Positions 43,481 through 51,313 of a DNA stretch of 64,000 bases are shown here, one piece after another (the first letter of the stretch is position 1; each line of letters starts with the position of its first letter). The translations under genes and the position numbers were made by a program. The notes beneath the pieces were generated by a model that was not told the DNA's origin, ran no database searches, and worked only from the letters and a program-made list of their open reading frames with translations. Origin of the DNA: a virus; IMG/VR virus record IMGVR_UViG_3300037106_000048, positions 1 to 64,000 of that record; one strand, written 5' to 3'.

Positions 43481-44203
43481 TTAAATCATGTCATTAAAAC
43501 TATTTTGCACATCTGTTTTAGACTTTTGTGGCAAATCATCAAAATCTGCAACAAATGTACCATCAGGTAATTCTTTTATACCCTTTTCCATTTCCTGATT
43601 ACGTTTTTCATTAAACCAATTTCCCGACCAAAAATCATTTAAATTAAAATAATATGGATAACTTACATTGGTTTTGTTCATTAACTTTTCAGAATTAGTT
43701 GGTTCTCGAACTTCCTGAACATCTGCATTAAGTGCTTCTAATTTAGTATTTATACCTTGAACAACATTATTCAAACCTTCTAATTGGTCATGAATACTTT
43801 TCATGGCTTCAATATTGTGTTTTATAATTTCATTTTGAACGTCATTAACCTGATTATCAGGTTCAGGAGCACCCATTGGATTCGCCATAAGGTCTGAGGG
43901 TTCACCAGTCATAGGTTCTGCTGGAATTTCACCACTATCACCACCTGTTTTATCAAAAGCAGGTATTGGTGCATCAGTACCAATAGGTTGGTCATTTGAA
44001 GGTGCTGGAGGTTGTTCTCCACCACCCGGTTTTTCTGCATCTTCTTGTTCACCAGCTTCATTTGTTAATATAGGAACTTTATCAAATTCCTCATTACTAC
44101 TAACTAATGGACGATATTTAGGGGATTCGTTGATTTTATAATCAACACGATAGTTAATCTTTCTTATTTCTTCTGAAAGATTAATTAAATTTTCATTTTT
44201 CAT
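43481..44203 (-). CDS. Probable head protein with coiled coil
   Basis: A 240-residue protein. The N-terminus (LINLSEEIRKINYRVDYKI, then NES) loosely resembles the tag of the two following genes, with a Glu at a similar distance. A Pro/Gly/Asp-rich linker (about 50-110) follows, then a coiled coil (NIEAMKSIHDQLEGLNNVVQ to LNADVQEV). The C-terminus contains SYPYYFNLNDFWSGNWFNEKR and an acidic end. It is packed 2 nt from the metallopeptidase gene. It is likely a virion or scaffold component. Confidence 0.5.
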   Translation of the reverse strand: MKNENLINLSEEIRKINYRVDYKINESPKYRPLVSSNEEFDKVPILTNEAGEQEDAEKPGGGEQPPAPSNDQPIGTDAPIPAFDKTGGDSGEIPAEPMTGEPSDLMANPMGAPEPDNQVNDVQNEIIKHNIEAMKSIHDQLEGLNNVVQGINTKLEALNADVQEVREPTNSEKLMNKTNVSYPYYFNLNDFWSGNWFNEKRNQEMEKGIKELPDGTFVADFDDLPQKSKTDVQNSFNDMI

Positions 44204-44217
44204 TTTAATGAATATTT

Positions 44218-44412
44218 TTAATATACTTCTCTAAGTAATTGTCTTCCATCCGATGTAACGAACTGTTTATCAATACGTTCAATAATAAGACCGTCTCTTT
44301 CATCGAGAACAACTTTTTTAATCTTATCAAGTTTTGCTTTTTCTTCTAATTCTTCATCAGTTTTAAGAGTTTCAACAAAATCTTCAAGTGCTTTTTCTAC
44401 TTTATTTTCCAT
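44218..44412 (-). CDS. Small conserved-type structural-region protein
   Basis: A 64-residue protein: an acidic helix (KALEDFVETLKTDEELEEKAK) followed by DERDGLIIERIDKQFVTSDGRQLLREVY. The second part looks like a conserved short module of large phages. A late motif lies 19 nt upstream. It is the first gene of the tagged head-protein group. Function unknown. Confidence 0.65.
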   Translation of the reverse strand: MENKVEKALEDFVETLKTDEELEEKAKLDKIKKVVLDERDGLIIERIDKQFVTSDGRQLLREVY

Positions 44413-44430
44413 AGTACTTATTTTTTAATA

Positions 44431-44439
44431 ATAAATACT
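44431..44439 (-). promoter_or_regulatory. AGTATTTAT candidate late-promoter motif (head genes)
   Basis: Exact motif 18 nt upstream of the start at 44412, heading the group 44412-40461. Confidence 0.5.
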
Positions 44440-44537
44440 ATCTTATAATCATTTTGACAATATCACAACAAGATATCTTTTAAGAAGAGTAAAATTTGGG
44501 AATATTTTATAATTCAAATTCACATTTCTTGATTTTA

Positions 44538-45305
44538 TTAAAAAGAACTACCACCAATACCGCCAGTTTTATTTCTATTTAATGGTATCCAACCCTCTAA
44601 TATATATTTTTTAAGAAAATCTCCCTCTAATTTAATTGCCTCATTAACTGAAATATAATTCGTCAATTGTTTTCTAATTGGTATTATTCCGGTTTTTCTT
44701 ATATGTATTGTAACACTATCTTTTTCATCAGAATTTCTATTATATTCTCTTTTAATTAAATTATATGTTAACCCAACATAAACATGATTATCAGAAAATT
44801 CATATGAATATATACATCTTTTATATTTACTTCCAATTGGAATCATATGTTGACAAATTTCGTCAAGCCATTTGTTTTTTAACGAAATATAATATACGTG
44901 AGGCGACTTTTTTATAAATTCTGTTTTTGTGTTATATTGTAATGCTCTTTGTTTACAATTTTTTATATTATTCCAATATCCATTCGGTAATTTTTTAAAT
45001 TGCATGTGCTGACAAATTTCATCAAGCCATCTATGATTTTTTGCTGCCTCATATGCCTTCTTATCATTTTTTTGAAATTCTATTCGAGAATTATATTTCT
45101 TTGCATTTTTTTTACATTTATTTATACTCCATTTAATAGCAGAATAATATGGTTTTTTCATATGACTACATCCAATATTCAATAAATTATTTTTTCTCAA
45201 TATCTCATATGCTCTTGAAGATTTTTTATAAAAATCGTTTCTATTATTATATTTTTTTACTTCCAATAATGAAGAATCAACATCCCACTTTTTATATTTT
45301 TTCAT
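44538..45305 (-). CDS. GIY-YIG homing endonuclease
   Basis: A 255-residue mobile endonuclease. The N-terminal 150 residues hold four copies of a unit with A-x-x-Y-N/x-x-R-x-x-F, A-Y-x-x-A/L and W-L-D-E-I-C-Q-H-M. The C-terminal GIY-YIG domain has RCIYSYEFSDNHVYVGLTYN, a catalytic Arg in LIKREYNR, and KLEGDFL with the metal-binding Glu. It is paralogous to 34528-35301. A late motif embedded in a terminator loop lies upstream. Confidence 0.87.
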   Translation of the reverse strand: MKKYKKWDVDSSLLEVKKYNNRNDFYKKSSRAYEILRKNNLLNIGCSHMKKPYYSAIKWSINKCKKNAKKYNSRIEFQKNDKKAYEAAKNHRWLDEICQHMQFKKLPNGYWNNIKNCKQRALQYNTKTEFIKKSPHVYYISLKNKWLDEICQHMIPIGSKYKRCIYSYEFSDNHVYVGLTYNLIKREYNRNSDEKDSVTIHIRKTGIIPIRKQLTNYISVNEAIKLEGDFLKKYILEGWIPLNRNKTGGIGGSSF

Positions 45306-45309
45306 AAAA

Positions 45310-45341
45310 AAACCGTTAGTTTAAATAAATACTAACGGTTT
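45310..45341. terminator. Bidirectional hairpin with late motif in its loop
   Basis: An 11-bp stem (45310-45320 with 45331-45341) with a 10-nt loop, followed by U-rich sequence. It lies between the 216-residue gene and the GIY-YIG gene. The AGTATTTAT motif (45325-45333) spans loop and stem. Confidence 0.75.
45325..45333 (-). promoter_or_regulatory. AGTATTTAT candidate late-promoter motif inside terminator
   Basis: Exact motif 19 nt upstream of the GIY-YIG start at 45305, overlapping the terminator hairpin. Confidence 0.4.
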
Positions 45342-45361
45342 ATAAATTTTTTAATTTATTT

Positions 45362-46012
45362 TTATATTATTATTACAATATACCTTTTTAATAATTCAAA
45401 GTTTGGAAAAATTTTATAATATTTTTCGTATATCGAACCATCTATATCACATATACAACTATAATTCTCTGAATTACCGTTAAATGTTAGTTTTTCAATT
45501 TCTATTATTAATTTATCAACATCAAATTTAAAAAATCGATACATATCAAAATTAAGACCATATATTTTTTTATCGCATAAAATATATAACATACTATTTT
45601 TTAAAAAATAATATTTGTCAATACTTTTAGGAATAACATCAATTATGTCTTGAACATCTTTTAATTGAAAGAAAACGGGGTCTAAATTAACATAAGAATA
45701 TTTTGGTGTAAAATAAAATTGTGGTGCAAAATTTACAAAAGAATCAACTCCTTTAACATGTGATGCTTTACCTTCCTCAAAATTACATTCCCAATATAAT
45801 TCATTGGTTATGATTCTTTTCTTAAGAATATCTGCATTTTGAATTATTAAATTATCGGGATTACAGGCTTTCATAAATGACCAACCCACATATAATGTTG
45901 GCATGGTTTTGTCTAATGTATCATATATAATAGATTCATTATAATAATTTACATATTCAACCCTTGTATGATTTACTAATTCTTTTTCAAAAATAACATT
46001 AGCAATTTTCAT
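45362..46012 (-). CDS. Hypothetical protein at the end of the glycan cluster
   Basis: A 216-residue protein I do not recognise. It has MKIANVIFEKE at the start, a LYVGWSFMKACNPDN segment, FYFTPKYSYVNLDPVFFQL and an acidic-aromatic C-terminal half ending in hydrophobic residues (RYIVIII). There is no membrane-spanning N-terminus. It has its own late motif 17 nt upstream and lies after the HAD and methyltransferase genes, so a link to the glycan cluster is possible. Confidence 0.6.
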   Translation of the reverse strand: MKIANVIFEKELVNHTRVEYVNYYNESIIYDTLDKTMPTLYVGWSFMKACNPDNLIIQNADILKKRIITNELYWECNFEEGKASHVKGVDSFVNFAPQFYFTPKYSYVNLDPVFFQLKDVQDIIDVIPKSIDKYYFLKNSMLYILCDKKIYGLNFDMYRFFKFDVDKLIIEIEKLTFNGNSENYSCICDIDGSIYEKYYKIFPNFELLKRYIVIII

Positions 46013-46029
46013 ATTCTATTTTTTTAATA

Positions 46030-46038
46030 ATAAATACT
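46030..46038 (-). promoter_or_regulatory. AGTATTTAT candidate late-promoter motif
   Basis: Exact motif 17 nt upstream of the start at 46012. Confidence 0.5.
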
Positions 46039-46050
46039 TTAATAAAATAT

Positions 46051-46338
46051 TCATAATTCTTCAATTCTTTTACTTTTATCATCAATTAATAAATCATAAG
46101 CGGGTTTTGAATTCATAATGACATCATGAAATTTGCAACCCCAAACAGTTAATTGTTGACCAGTTAGTTCTGACCAATCAATACCTGTGTTTTTACCTCT
46201 GGAAGTCCAGTAGACAATAATATTACCTTCATCATAAAGTTTATTAATTTTATCTATATTCTCTTTAATTGGTTTGGCATTCATATAACCGCCTTTGGTA
46301 TCACATATTGTGCCATCAACATCTACATAAATTAACAT
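46051..46338 (-). CDS. Small HAD-family phosphatase-like protein
   Basis: A 95-residue HAD-type hydrolase without a cap domain. Motif I is YVDVDGTICDT (nucleophile Asp in D-x-D-G-T), motif II the Ser in VYWTSRG, and the C-terminal LLIDDK supplies the acidic pair. Its length is near the minimum for the fold. It may dephosphorylate a sugar phosphate for the neighbouring glycosyltransferases. It starts 2 nt after the upstream methyltransferase stop. Confidence 0.8.
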   Translation of the reverse strand: MLIYVDVDGTICDTKGGYMNAKPIKENIDKINKLYDEGNIIVYWTSRGKNTGIDWSELTGQQLTVWGCKFHDVIMNSKPAYDLLIDDKSKRIEEL

Positions 46339-46340
46339 AC

Positions 46341-46904
46341 TTAATTATATTTACTATCTAATTTAATTATTAATCTTTTTTTATTTGACCTAACATCTGG
46401 CATGTAAAAATAACTAATAATTCTATTTTTCAATACATCTAATATATTTTTTTCATTTATTCCTGTCCATGATACTTGAGAATCAACAAATTCAAACAAA
46501 TCAGCATCATCAATAATTATTAAACCATCATTAATATATTTTTCCTCAATAATTATTAATTCTTCTATTAATGGAACATCTTTATCCCCCTTACCAGTAG
46601 TACCTGCCGAATAATGCCCATCTAAAAAAAATATAATTCGTTTATCATTAAATCTATTAATTAATTTAGGCATTTCTACAACTGAATCACCCCAAATTAT
46701 TTCAATTTTATTTTCATTAATAAATCTTTCCTTTGATACTTTATAAAGATTTTCAACAATTTCTATTGAAACTAATTGTTGAAATTCCGATTTAATATTA
46801 TTAATGGTATCGCCTATTAATGTACCTGTTTCAAGAAATAAATCAAAATCATTTTTAGATTTATTTATCATTAGAAATATTTCATTTAATTCATGTAATT
46901 GCAT
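46341..46904 (-). CDS. Class I SAM-dependent methyltransferase
   Basis: A 187-residue enzyme. FLETGTLIGDTIN is a variant of the SAM-binding loop, LVSIEIVENLY the acidic strand 2, IWGDS the third motif and IIFFLDGHYSAG a metal-binding-like loop, with IIIDDAD later. This resembles small O-methyltransferases acting on sugars. The start is put at 46904, two bases after the upstream stop, rather than at 46934. Confidence 0.7.
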   Translation of the reverse strand: MQLHELNEIFLMINKSKNDFDLFLETGTLIGDTINNIKSEFQQLVSIEIVENLYKVSKERFINENKIEIIWGDSVVEMPKLINRFNDKRIIFFLDGHYSAGTTGKGDKDVPLIEELIIIEEKYINDGLIIIDDADLFEFVDSQVSWTGINEKNILDVLKNRIISYFYMPDVRSNKKRLIIKLDSKYN

Positions 46905-46905
46905 C

Positions 46906-47490
46906 TCAATTATTATATTTTTGATTTTTATCAATTATTATAAAATAATCATACTGTCCCATTTGTATATCCAATTCTTTTGTTCTAATTTTTTGAATTG
47001 ATATTGCATATGGCTTTGCCATCTCAATAAATTCATGAATATCTTTATAACCAATTGATATAGAATCTGACCAAAAATTACAATGACCTTCCGGTAGTGG
47101 GGCAGAATCATTATATGATTGTTCAAAAGGAATTGTAATAATTAATCTCTTTCTTGTTAATGTCAATAAATTCATAAATGCTTCCTTATAATTAATTAAA
47201 TGTTCTAAAACTTCAGAACATATTACACTTTCAGCATTTTGAATTGGAAATGAATTGAGATTAAATATATTACTGTGATAGTAATTTAATATGGAAAAAT
47301 ATTCTTCCATATTTTTTCTAAACTTTTCTGCTGTTTGATAATCTGTCGAATATACTTTATAATTCATTTTAATTAGATGATAATCAATTTTACAATCACC
47401 GCATCCAACAGTTAATACTTCTTTTTCAGTATTATATATTGGTAATGCATCTATTATTGAAACATGTCGTATATCTAATATTGGTATCAT
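46906..47490 (-). CDS. SAM-dependent methyltransferase
   Basis: A 194-residue class I methyltransferase: VLTVGCGDCKIDYHL is motif I, VYSTDYQ the acidic end of strand 2, VICSEVLEHLINY the motif IV region as in the Methyltransf_11 family, and RLIITIPFEQ the following strand. PLPEGHCNFWS may shape the acceptor site. It overlaps the upstream GT9-like gene by 4 nt, so the two are co-translated. Confidence 0.8.
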   Translation of the reverse strand: MIPILDIRHVSIIDALPIYNTEKEVLTVGCGDCKIDYHLIKMNYKVYSTDYQTAEKFRKNMEEYFSILNYYHSNIFNLNSFPIQNAESVICSEVLEHLINYKEAFMNLLTLTRKRLIITIPFEQSYNDSAPLPEGHCNFWSDSISIGYKDIHEFIEMAKPYAISIQKIRTKELDIQMGQYDYFIIIDKNQKYNN

Positions 47491-48251
47491 ATGTTTGGTA
47501 TTGAATAATTTACATTCTCTGTTATTTTATTATTTAGATTTCTTACTCTATTATATACATCAACACCTCTTCCAAAATAAACAAAATCAATATTTTTATC
47601 TAATCCACTACATGCATGATAAAAAACTGAATCTGGAATACAAACTGCAGATGCTCTACGTAATATTTCAAATTGAATATTAATATTGTATTCATCATAT
47701 TTAAAAGTTTTACCAATTTCGATAAAATATTTTAAATTCTTTTCTTTTCTCAACCATTTTTCACCAAATCCATTAGGTAAATCTTTAGTAACACCTGCAC
47801 CAGTTGTTGTTTGTATAAAACCAAACGGATTTAATCCAACATATTTATTAATAATTTCATTAGTAATCTTTTTTTCTTCATCAGAAATAAATATATCAAT
47901 ATGTGTCGATTCTAAAGTCAATCCAAGTAATCCTGCATTTTTAAATATCTTATGTATTGGTGGTGGTTGATTTAAAAATATTGAAATTAAATCATTTTGT
48001 GCTGCAATTATTTCTCCAGCTTTTTCTACTTCAACGAAACCAATATTTGCATTATCATAATCATTCCAAGGGTCTTGTACATAAAATATTTTATCCACAT
48101 ATGGATTATTTGCAAAAATTTTAGAAGATTCAAATCTTTTCATTATTGCAACATTAACCCTTGTATTATTTTTTCTATACCATTCTCTTAATGATGGAGT
48201 TAGCATCAAACAATCCCCCAAACCATGTGGATATGTTATTAAAATATTCAT
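47487..48251 (-). CDS. GT9-like glycosyltransferase
   Basis: A 254-residue enzyme beginning with ITYPHGLGDCLMLTPSLREW, the hallmark N-terminal loop of heptosyltransferase-family GT9. The second domain is marked by GLNPFGFIQTTTGAG and RRASAVCIPDSVFYHACSGL, matching the family's D-S-x-x-x-H-x-x-x motif. It is shorter than typical GT9 (about 320-350). It overlaps both neighbours by 4 nt. Confidence 0.8.
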   Translation of the reverse strand: MNILITYPHGLGDCLMLTPSLREWYRKNNTRVNVAIMKRFESSKIFANNPYVDKIFYVQDPWNDYDNANIGFVEVEKAGEIIAAQNDLISIFLNQPPPIHKIFKNAGLLGLTLESTHIDIFISDEEKKITNEIINKYVGLNPFGFIQTTTGAGVTKDLPNGFGEKWLRKEKNLKYFIEIGKTFKYDEYNINIQFEILRRASAVCIPDSVFYHACSGLDKNIDFVYFGRGVDVYNRVRNLNNKITENVNYSIPNI

Positions 48252-48943
48252 TTTTTATATTTATTAAGTAATTCATCATCTATTGCACAAATTAGATGTT
48301 TTTTATTTTCATAATCTTTATAATTAAACCATCCTTTTTCATAAATATTTAATTGTATTGTCAAATCAACCATCTTATGACAAATTACTATAGAATTATC
48401 ATTTTTACTTTCTTGCATATTATTAATTTCAAAATCCCATGCAGTATAATTCGGTTTTAACATTTTTTTAAAATATTCTGTTCTCCAAATTGATGGTTTC
48501 AATGTTGTTCTGTAGTCCATTTCTTTATGAAGTGATAATGAACTATTAGTAAATTGTGAAGAACCAATTAACATGTTATTTGGAAGTGCACCAAGAATAT
48601 ATTTATCAAATCGTTTTTTTTCTATTTCTGCTTCATCAAATACATTAAACAATTTTTCAATTTCTGTTGGTCTAATAAAAAATAAATCATCTAATAATAT
48701 ACAAACAAATTCACTTTTAATTTTATCAAAATATGGTATAAGTGCATTTGTCCAATAACTTCCAAAATTATTTTGGTCGCCCAATGAATGAAAAATAAAA
48801 TTATTTGGTAATTCATTTGATGGCAATGTGTAACCTAAAATAGTTACAAAAATATTATCACTCCAATATTTATTAAAAAATTTAGCATAATCTTCCATTA
48901 AATGAACATACTTATCACAAGTTATTACAAAAAATTCAATCAT
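48248..48943 (-). CDS. Putative glycosyltransferase
   Basis: A 231-residue protein starting with a short strand (EFFVITCDKYVHL), with FVCILLDDLFFIRP, whose D-D could be the metal-binding D-x-D of a GT-A fold, and RTTLKPSIWRTEYFKKML later. The layout resembles small GT-A enzymes in surface-glycan clusters. It overlaps neighbours by 4 nt on each side. The sugar and acceptor are unknown. Confidence 0.6.
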   Translation of the reverse strand: MIEFFVITCDKYVHLMEDYAKFFNKYWSDNIFVTILGYTLPSNELPNNFIFHSLGDQNNFGSYWTNALIPYFDKIKSEFVCILLDDLFFIRPTEIEKLFNVFDEAEIEKKRFDKYILGALPNNMLIGSSQFTNSSLSLHKEMDYRTTLKPSIWRTEYFKKMLKPNYTAWDFEINNMQESKNDNSIVICHKMVDLTIQLNIYEKGWFNYKDYENKKHLICAIDDELLNKYKK

Positions 48944-49629
48944 ATTAATTTAAATAAAAAATCTTTATGTGTTCCTTCTATTTTTCTTGATGTTAAACTA
49001 ACAATATTATATTTTAATAATAAATCAATTACTTCTTGAGCAAGACAATGATTTGGTGCTTCTCTATAATCTCTTAATTCCATATTAAGTCCAGTAATTA
49101 AATTATTTTCTAAAGTTTTTTGTGCCCCATATAACATATCTAATTCACTTCCTTCAATATCTGCCCAAATAAATATTTTTTTATTTAAAAGATTATATTC
49201 ATCAACAATCTTATCTATTGTAACACTATTTAATTTAACCTTTTTATATGCATTATTGTTTTCAGCATCTCCACCATAAAGCCAAAAATCTGATTTGCCA
49301 CCATCTTCATATCCCATATAACCTTCGATTTCTTCACAGTTTTTTCCAACAACTAATTTTAATAAATTTCCGGGATATAAATTACTTTTTAATATTTCAT
49401 ATCTTTCATTTTGTGGTTCAAAACCAATAATTACACAATTTGGTTTTAAATCTCTTACAGACCATGCTTCCGACCCAACATTACCTACACCGCAATCAAT
49501 GAAACAATCAAAATCAATAACATTAATAATTTCAAGTATTTCGCTATGATGAGTTCTATCAGTTTGTTTATAGTTTTTTATTCTATTCCAATCCCATAAT
49601 CTTTGATTTTTTATTGAATCATTATTCAT
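48940..49629 (-). CDS. FkbM-family methyltransferase
   Basis: A 229-residue methyltransferase. FIDCGVGNVGSEAW is the SAM loop, VIIGFEPQNERYEIL the strand 2 Glu-Pro motif typical of FkbM, VTIDKIVDEY and KIFIWADIEGSELDMLYGAQKTL the diagnostic D-I-E-G-x-E region. FkbM enzymes methylate hydroxyl groups of polyketides and sugars. The start is 49629, giving an ATGA overlap with the upstream gene, instead of 49656. Confidence 0.87.
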   Translation of the reverse strand: MNNDSIKNQRLWDWNRIKNYKQTDRTHHSEILEIINVIDFDCFIDCGVGNVGSEAWSVRDLKPNCVIIGFEPQNERYEILKSNLYPGNLLKLVVGKNCEEIEGYMGYEDGGKSDFWLYGGDAENNNAYKKVKLNSVTIDKIVDEYNLLNKKIFIWADIEGSELDMLYGAQKTLENNLITGLNMELRDYREAPNHCLAQEVIDLLLKYNIVSLTSRKIEGTHKDFLFKLI

Positions 49630-50471
49630 ATTTTTTCTAAAATTTTTTTTGCCCAATTTATTCTATCAAACTTCAATACTGTTAAATATCCTTGTTCTGC
49701 AATTTTCAATCTTTCATCTTCATGCCCAAGATAATATTTTATTTTATTTCGTAATTCTTCAACATTTGTGAATATATCAAAATCTTGACCAACAGTAAAA
49801 TCATTTTCCATTGAAGTCCAAGGTTCTGTTAATAAGAATCCTTTACTGGCAAGTATTTTATATGTTCTATCTGAAGTACCACCTTCCGTAAAATTTAAAT
49901 TAATTTTTGTCTGTGAAACTACTTTAGAATGTTCGGCACTATATGCTTCAATTATTGGAAAATTGATTGCTTTATGATATTTAAATCTATTATTTCTAAG
50001 ATTACCAATAAATGATACATCATATAAATAAGGTAATTTTATTGGATAATTACATAAATGGTCATAACCTTCTTGTAAGAAGAATACTTTATCACCACCA
50101 ACTTGTTTTGCTGCTACATATGAATCCCAAATTGAACAAAAAATTAAATTACATTTCTGAATTTTTTCAATCAACATTTCATTATAATTTGCATTCATAG
50201 TATCCATATACCATAAAACCGTTTTAGAAATTTTATTACATTCATCAACCACCCAACTCATTATTTCATTACATTTACTGAATACCACAGCATTAGGTTT
50301 TTCTTCTTGACATAATTGAATTAATCGTCTATCACGTTCATAATCACCATATTTTTCGCCAATTTCTCTATAATTAAATTCTAATACTTCACAACCATTT
50401 TTTCTAAATCCATCTGCTTGTGATACATTAGTTGAATTAAGATTAAAAACTGCTGCAAATATTATTTTCAT
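49626..50471 (-). CDS. CgeB-like glycosyltransferase
   Basis: A 281-residue GT-B-type enzyme. It has VVFSKCNEIM, VLWYMDTMNANYNEM, FFLQEGYDHLCN, YDVSFIGNLRNNR and the C-terminal LNFTEGGTSDRTYKILASKGFLLTE with the E-x-x-x motif typical of CgeB and Glyco_trans_1_2 proteins. The start is put at 50471, right after the upstream stop. Confidence 0.78.
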   Translation of the reverse strand: MKIIFAAVFNLNSTNVSQADGFRKNGCEVLEFNYREIGEKYGDYERDRRLIQLCQEEKPNAVVFSKCNEIMSWVVDECNKISKTVLWYMDTMNANYNEMLIEKIQKCNLIFCSIWDSYVAAKQVGGDKVFFLQEGYDHLCNYPIKLPYLYDVSFIGNLRNNRFKYHKAINFPIIEAYSAEHSKVVSQTKINLNFTEGGTSDRTYKILASKGFLLTEPWTSMENDFTVGQDFDIFTNVEELRNKIKYYLGHEDERLKIAEQGYLTVLKFDRINWAKKILEKI

Positions 50472-50472
50472 T

Positions 50473-51312
50473 TTATTTAAGAATTTCAACTATTTTATTA
50501 TAAATAAAATTAACTTTTGGATTCCAACCCATTTCCGAATAAAAATATACTGGAGTATTATGGGGATTCCAATATTTTGTATATCTATTTCGATTATATT
50601 CTTCTGACCAAACTAAATGTGGTGTACCGCAAAGGCTTGCTAAATGAAGTGGTCCTGATGATTGTCCAACAACTAATTTACAATTATTCATCAAAGCAAC
50701 AGTATTCTCAATTGGTATATTTCTAAAATCCTTAACACCTTTGAGTTCAAAAGTTTCAGTAGTACCAATAATACCAACAATATATTTTTCAGATAATAAT
50801 TGTATAAGTGATTGCCAACTATTTAAATCCCAATTTCTATGATTTCCAACTTCTCTATTTCTCGGATGTACAAGAATATCAACTTTTTCACATGGTAAAT
50901 CGGATTTATACTTAATGTAATGTTGTCCTAAAAATCTATCATCAAATAATGAAAGATAACCAGAACCATTCATTTCAAAACCAATATTAACTGCTGGTTG
51001 CCTAAAATCATAATTAATGCCATTAATTTGAGATAATAAATATTCCTCATTAATACCAGCACAAGACCAACCATCAAATTGTAAATTATTGGGTGGTAAA
51101 TTAATTATATGATATTCATCACAAAAATCTCGATATAAAAATTCATGACCTGCTTTACTTACTACAATAGTTTTTTTAAATTCTTTTGATAATCTACGAA
51201 TAAATCCTTGCCAACAGCAAAGTTCCCATCCAAATTCACCTATCCAAGGACCAGCTAATAATATTTTTTCACTATTTGGTTTAATTTCGAAAGTTGTTCC
51301 TGCAATAACCAT
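50473..51312 (-). CDS. GT9-like glycosyltransferase
   Basis: A 279-residue enzyme. GPWIGEFGWELCCWQGFIRRL replaces the usual G-x-G-D loop, VDILVHPRNREVGNHRNWD opens the second domain, and VALMNNCKLVVGQSSGPLHLASLCGTPHLVW is a clear GT9 C-terminal signature with S-x-P-L-H-L-A. The start 51312 directly follows the upstream stop; the longer frame to 51393 would overlap that gene. Confidence 0.78.
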   Translation of the reverse strand: MVIAGTTFEIKPNSEKILLAGPWIGEFGWELCCWQGFIRRLSKEFKKTIVVSKAGHEFLYRDFCDEYHIINLPPNNLQFDGWSCAGINEEYLLSQINGINYDFRQPAVNIGFEMNGSGYLSLFDDRFLGQHYIKYKSDLPCEKVDILVHPRNREVGNHRNWDLNSWQSLIQLLSEKYIVGIIGTTETFELKGVKDFRNIPIENTVALMNNCKLVVGQSSGPLHLASLCGTPHLVWSEEYNRNRYTKYWNPHNTPVYFYSEMGWNPKVNFIYNKIVEILK

Positions 51313-51313
51313 A

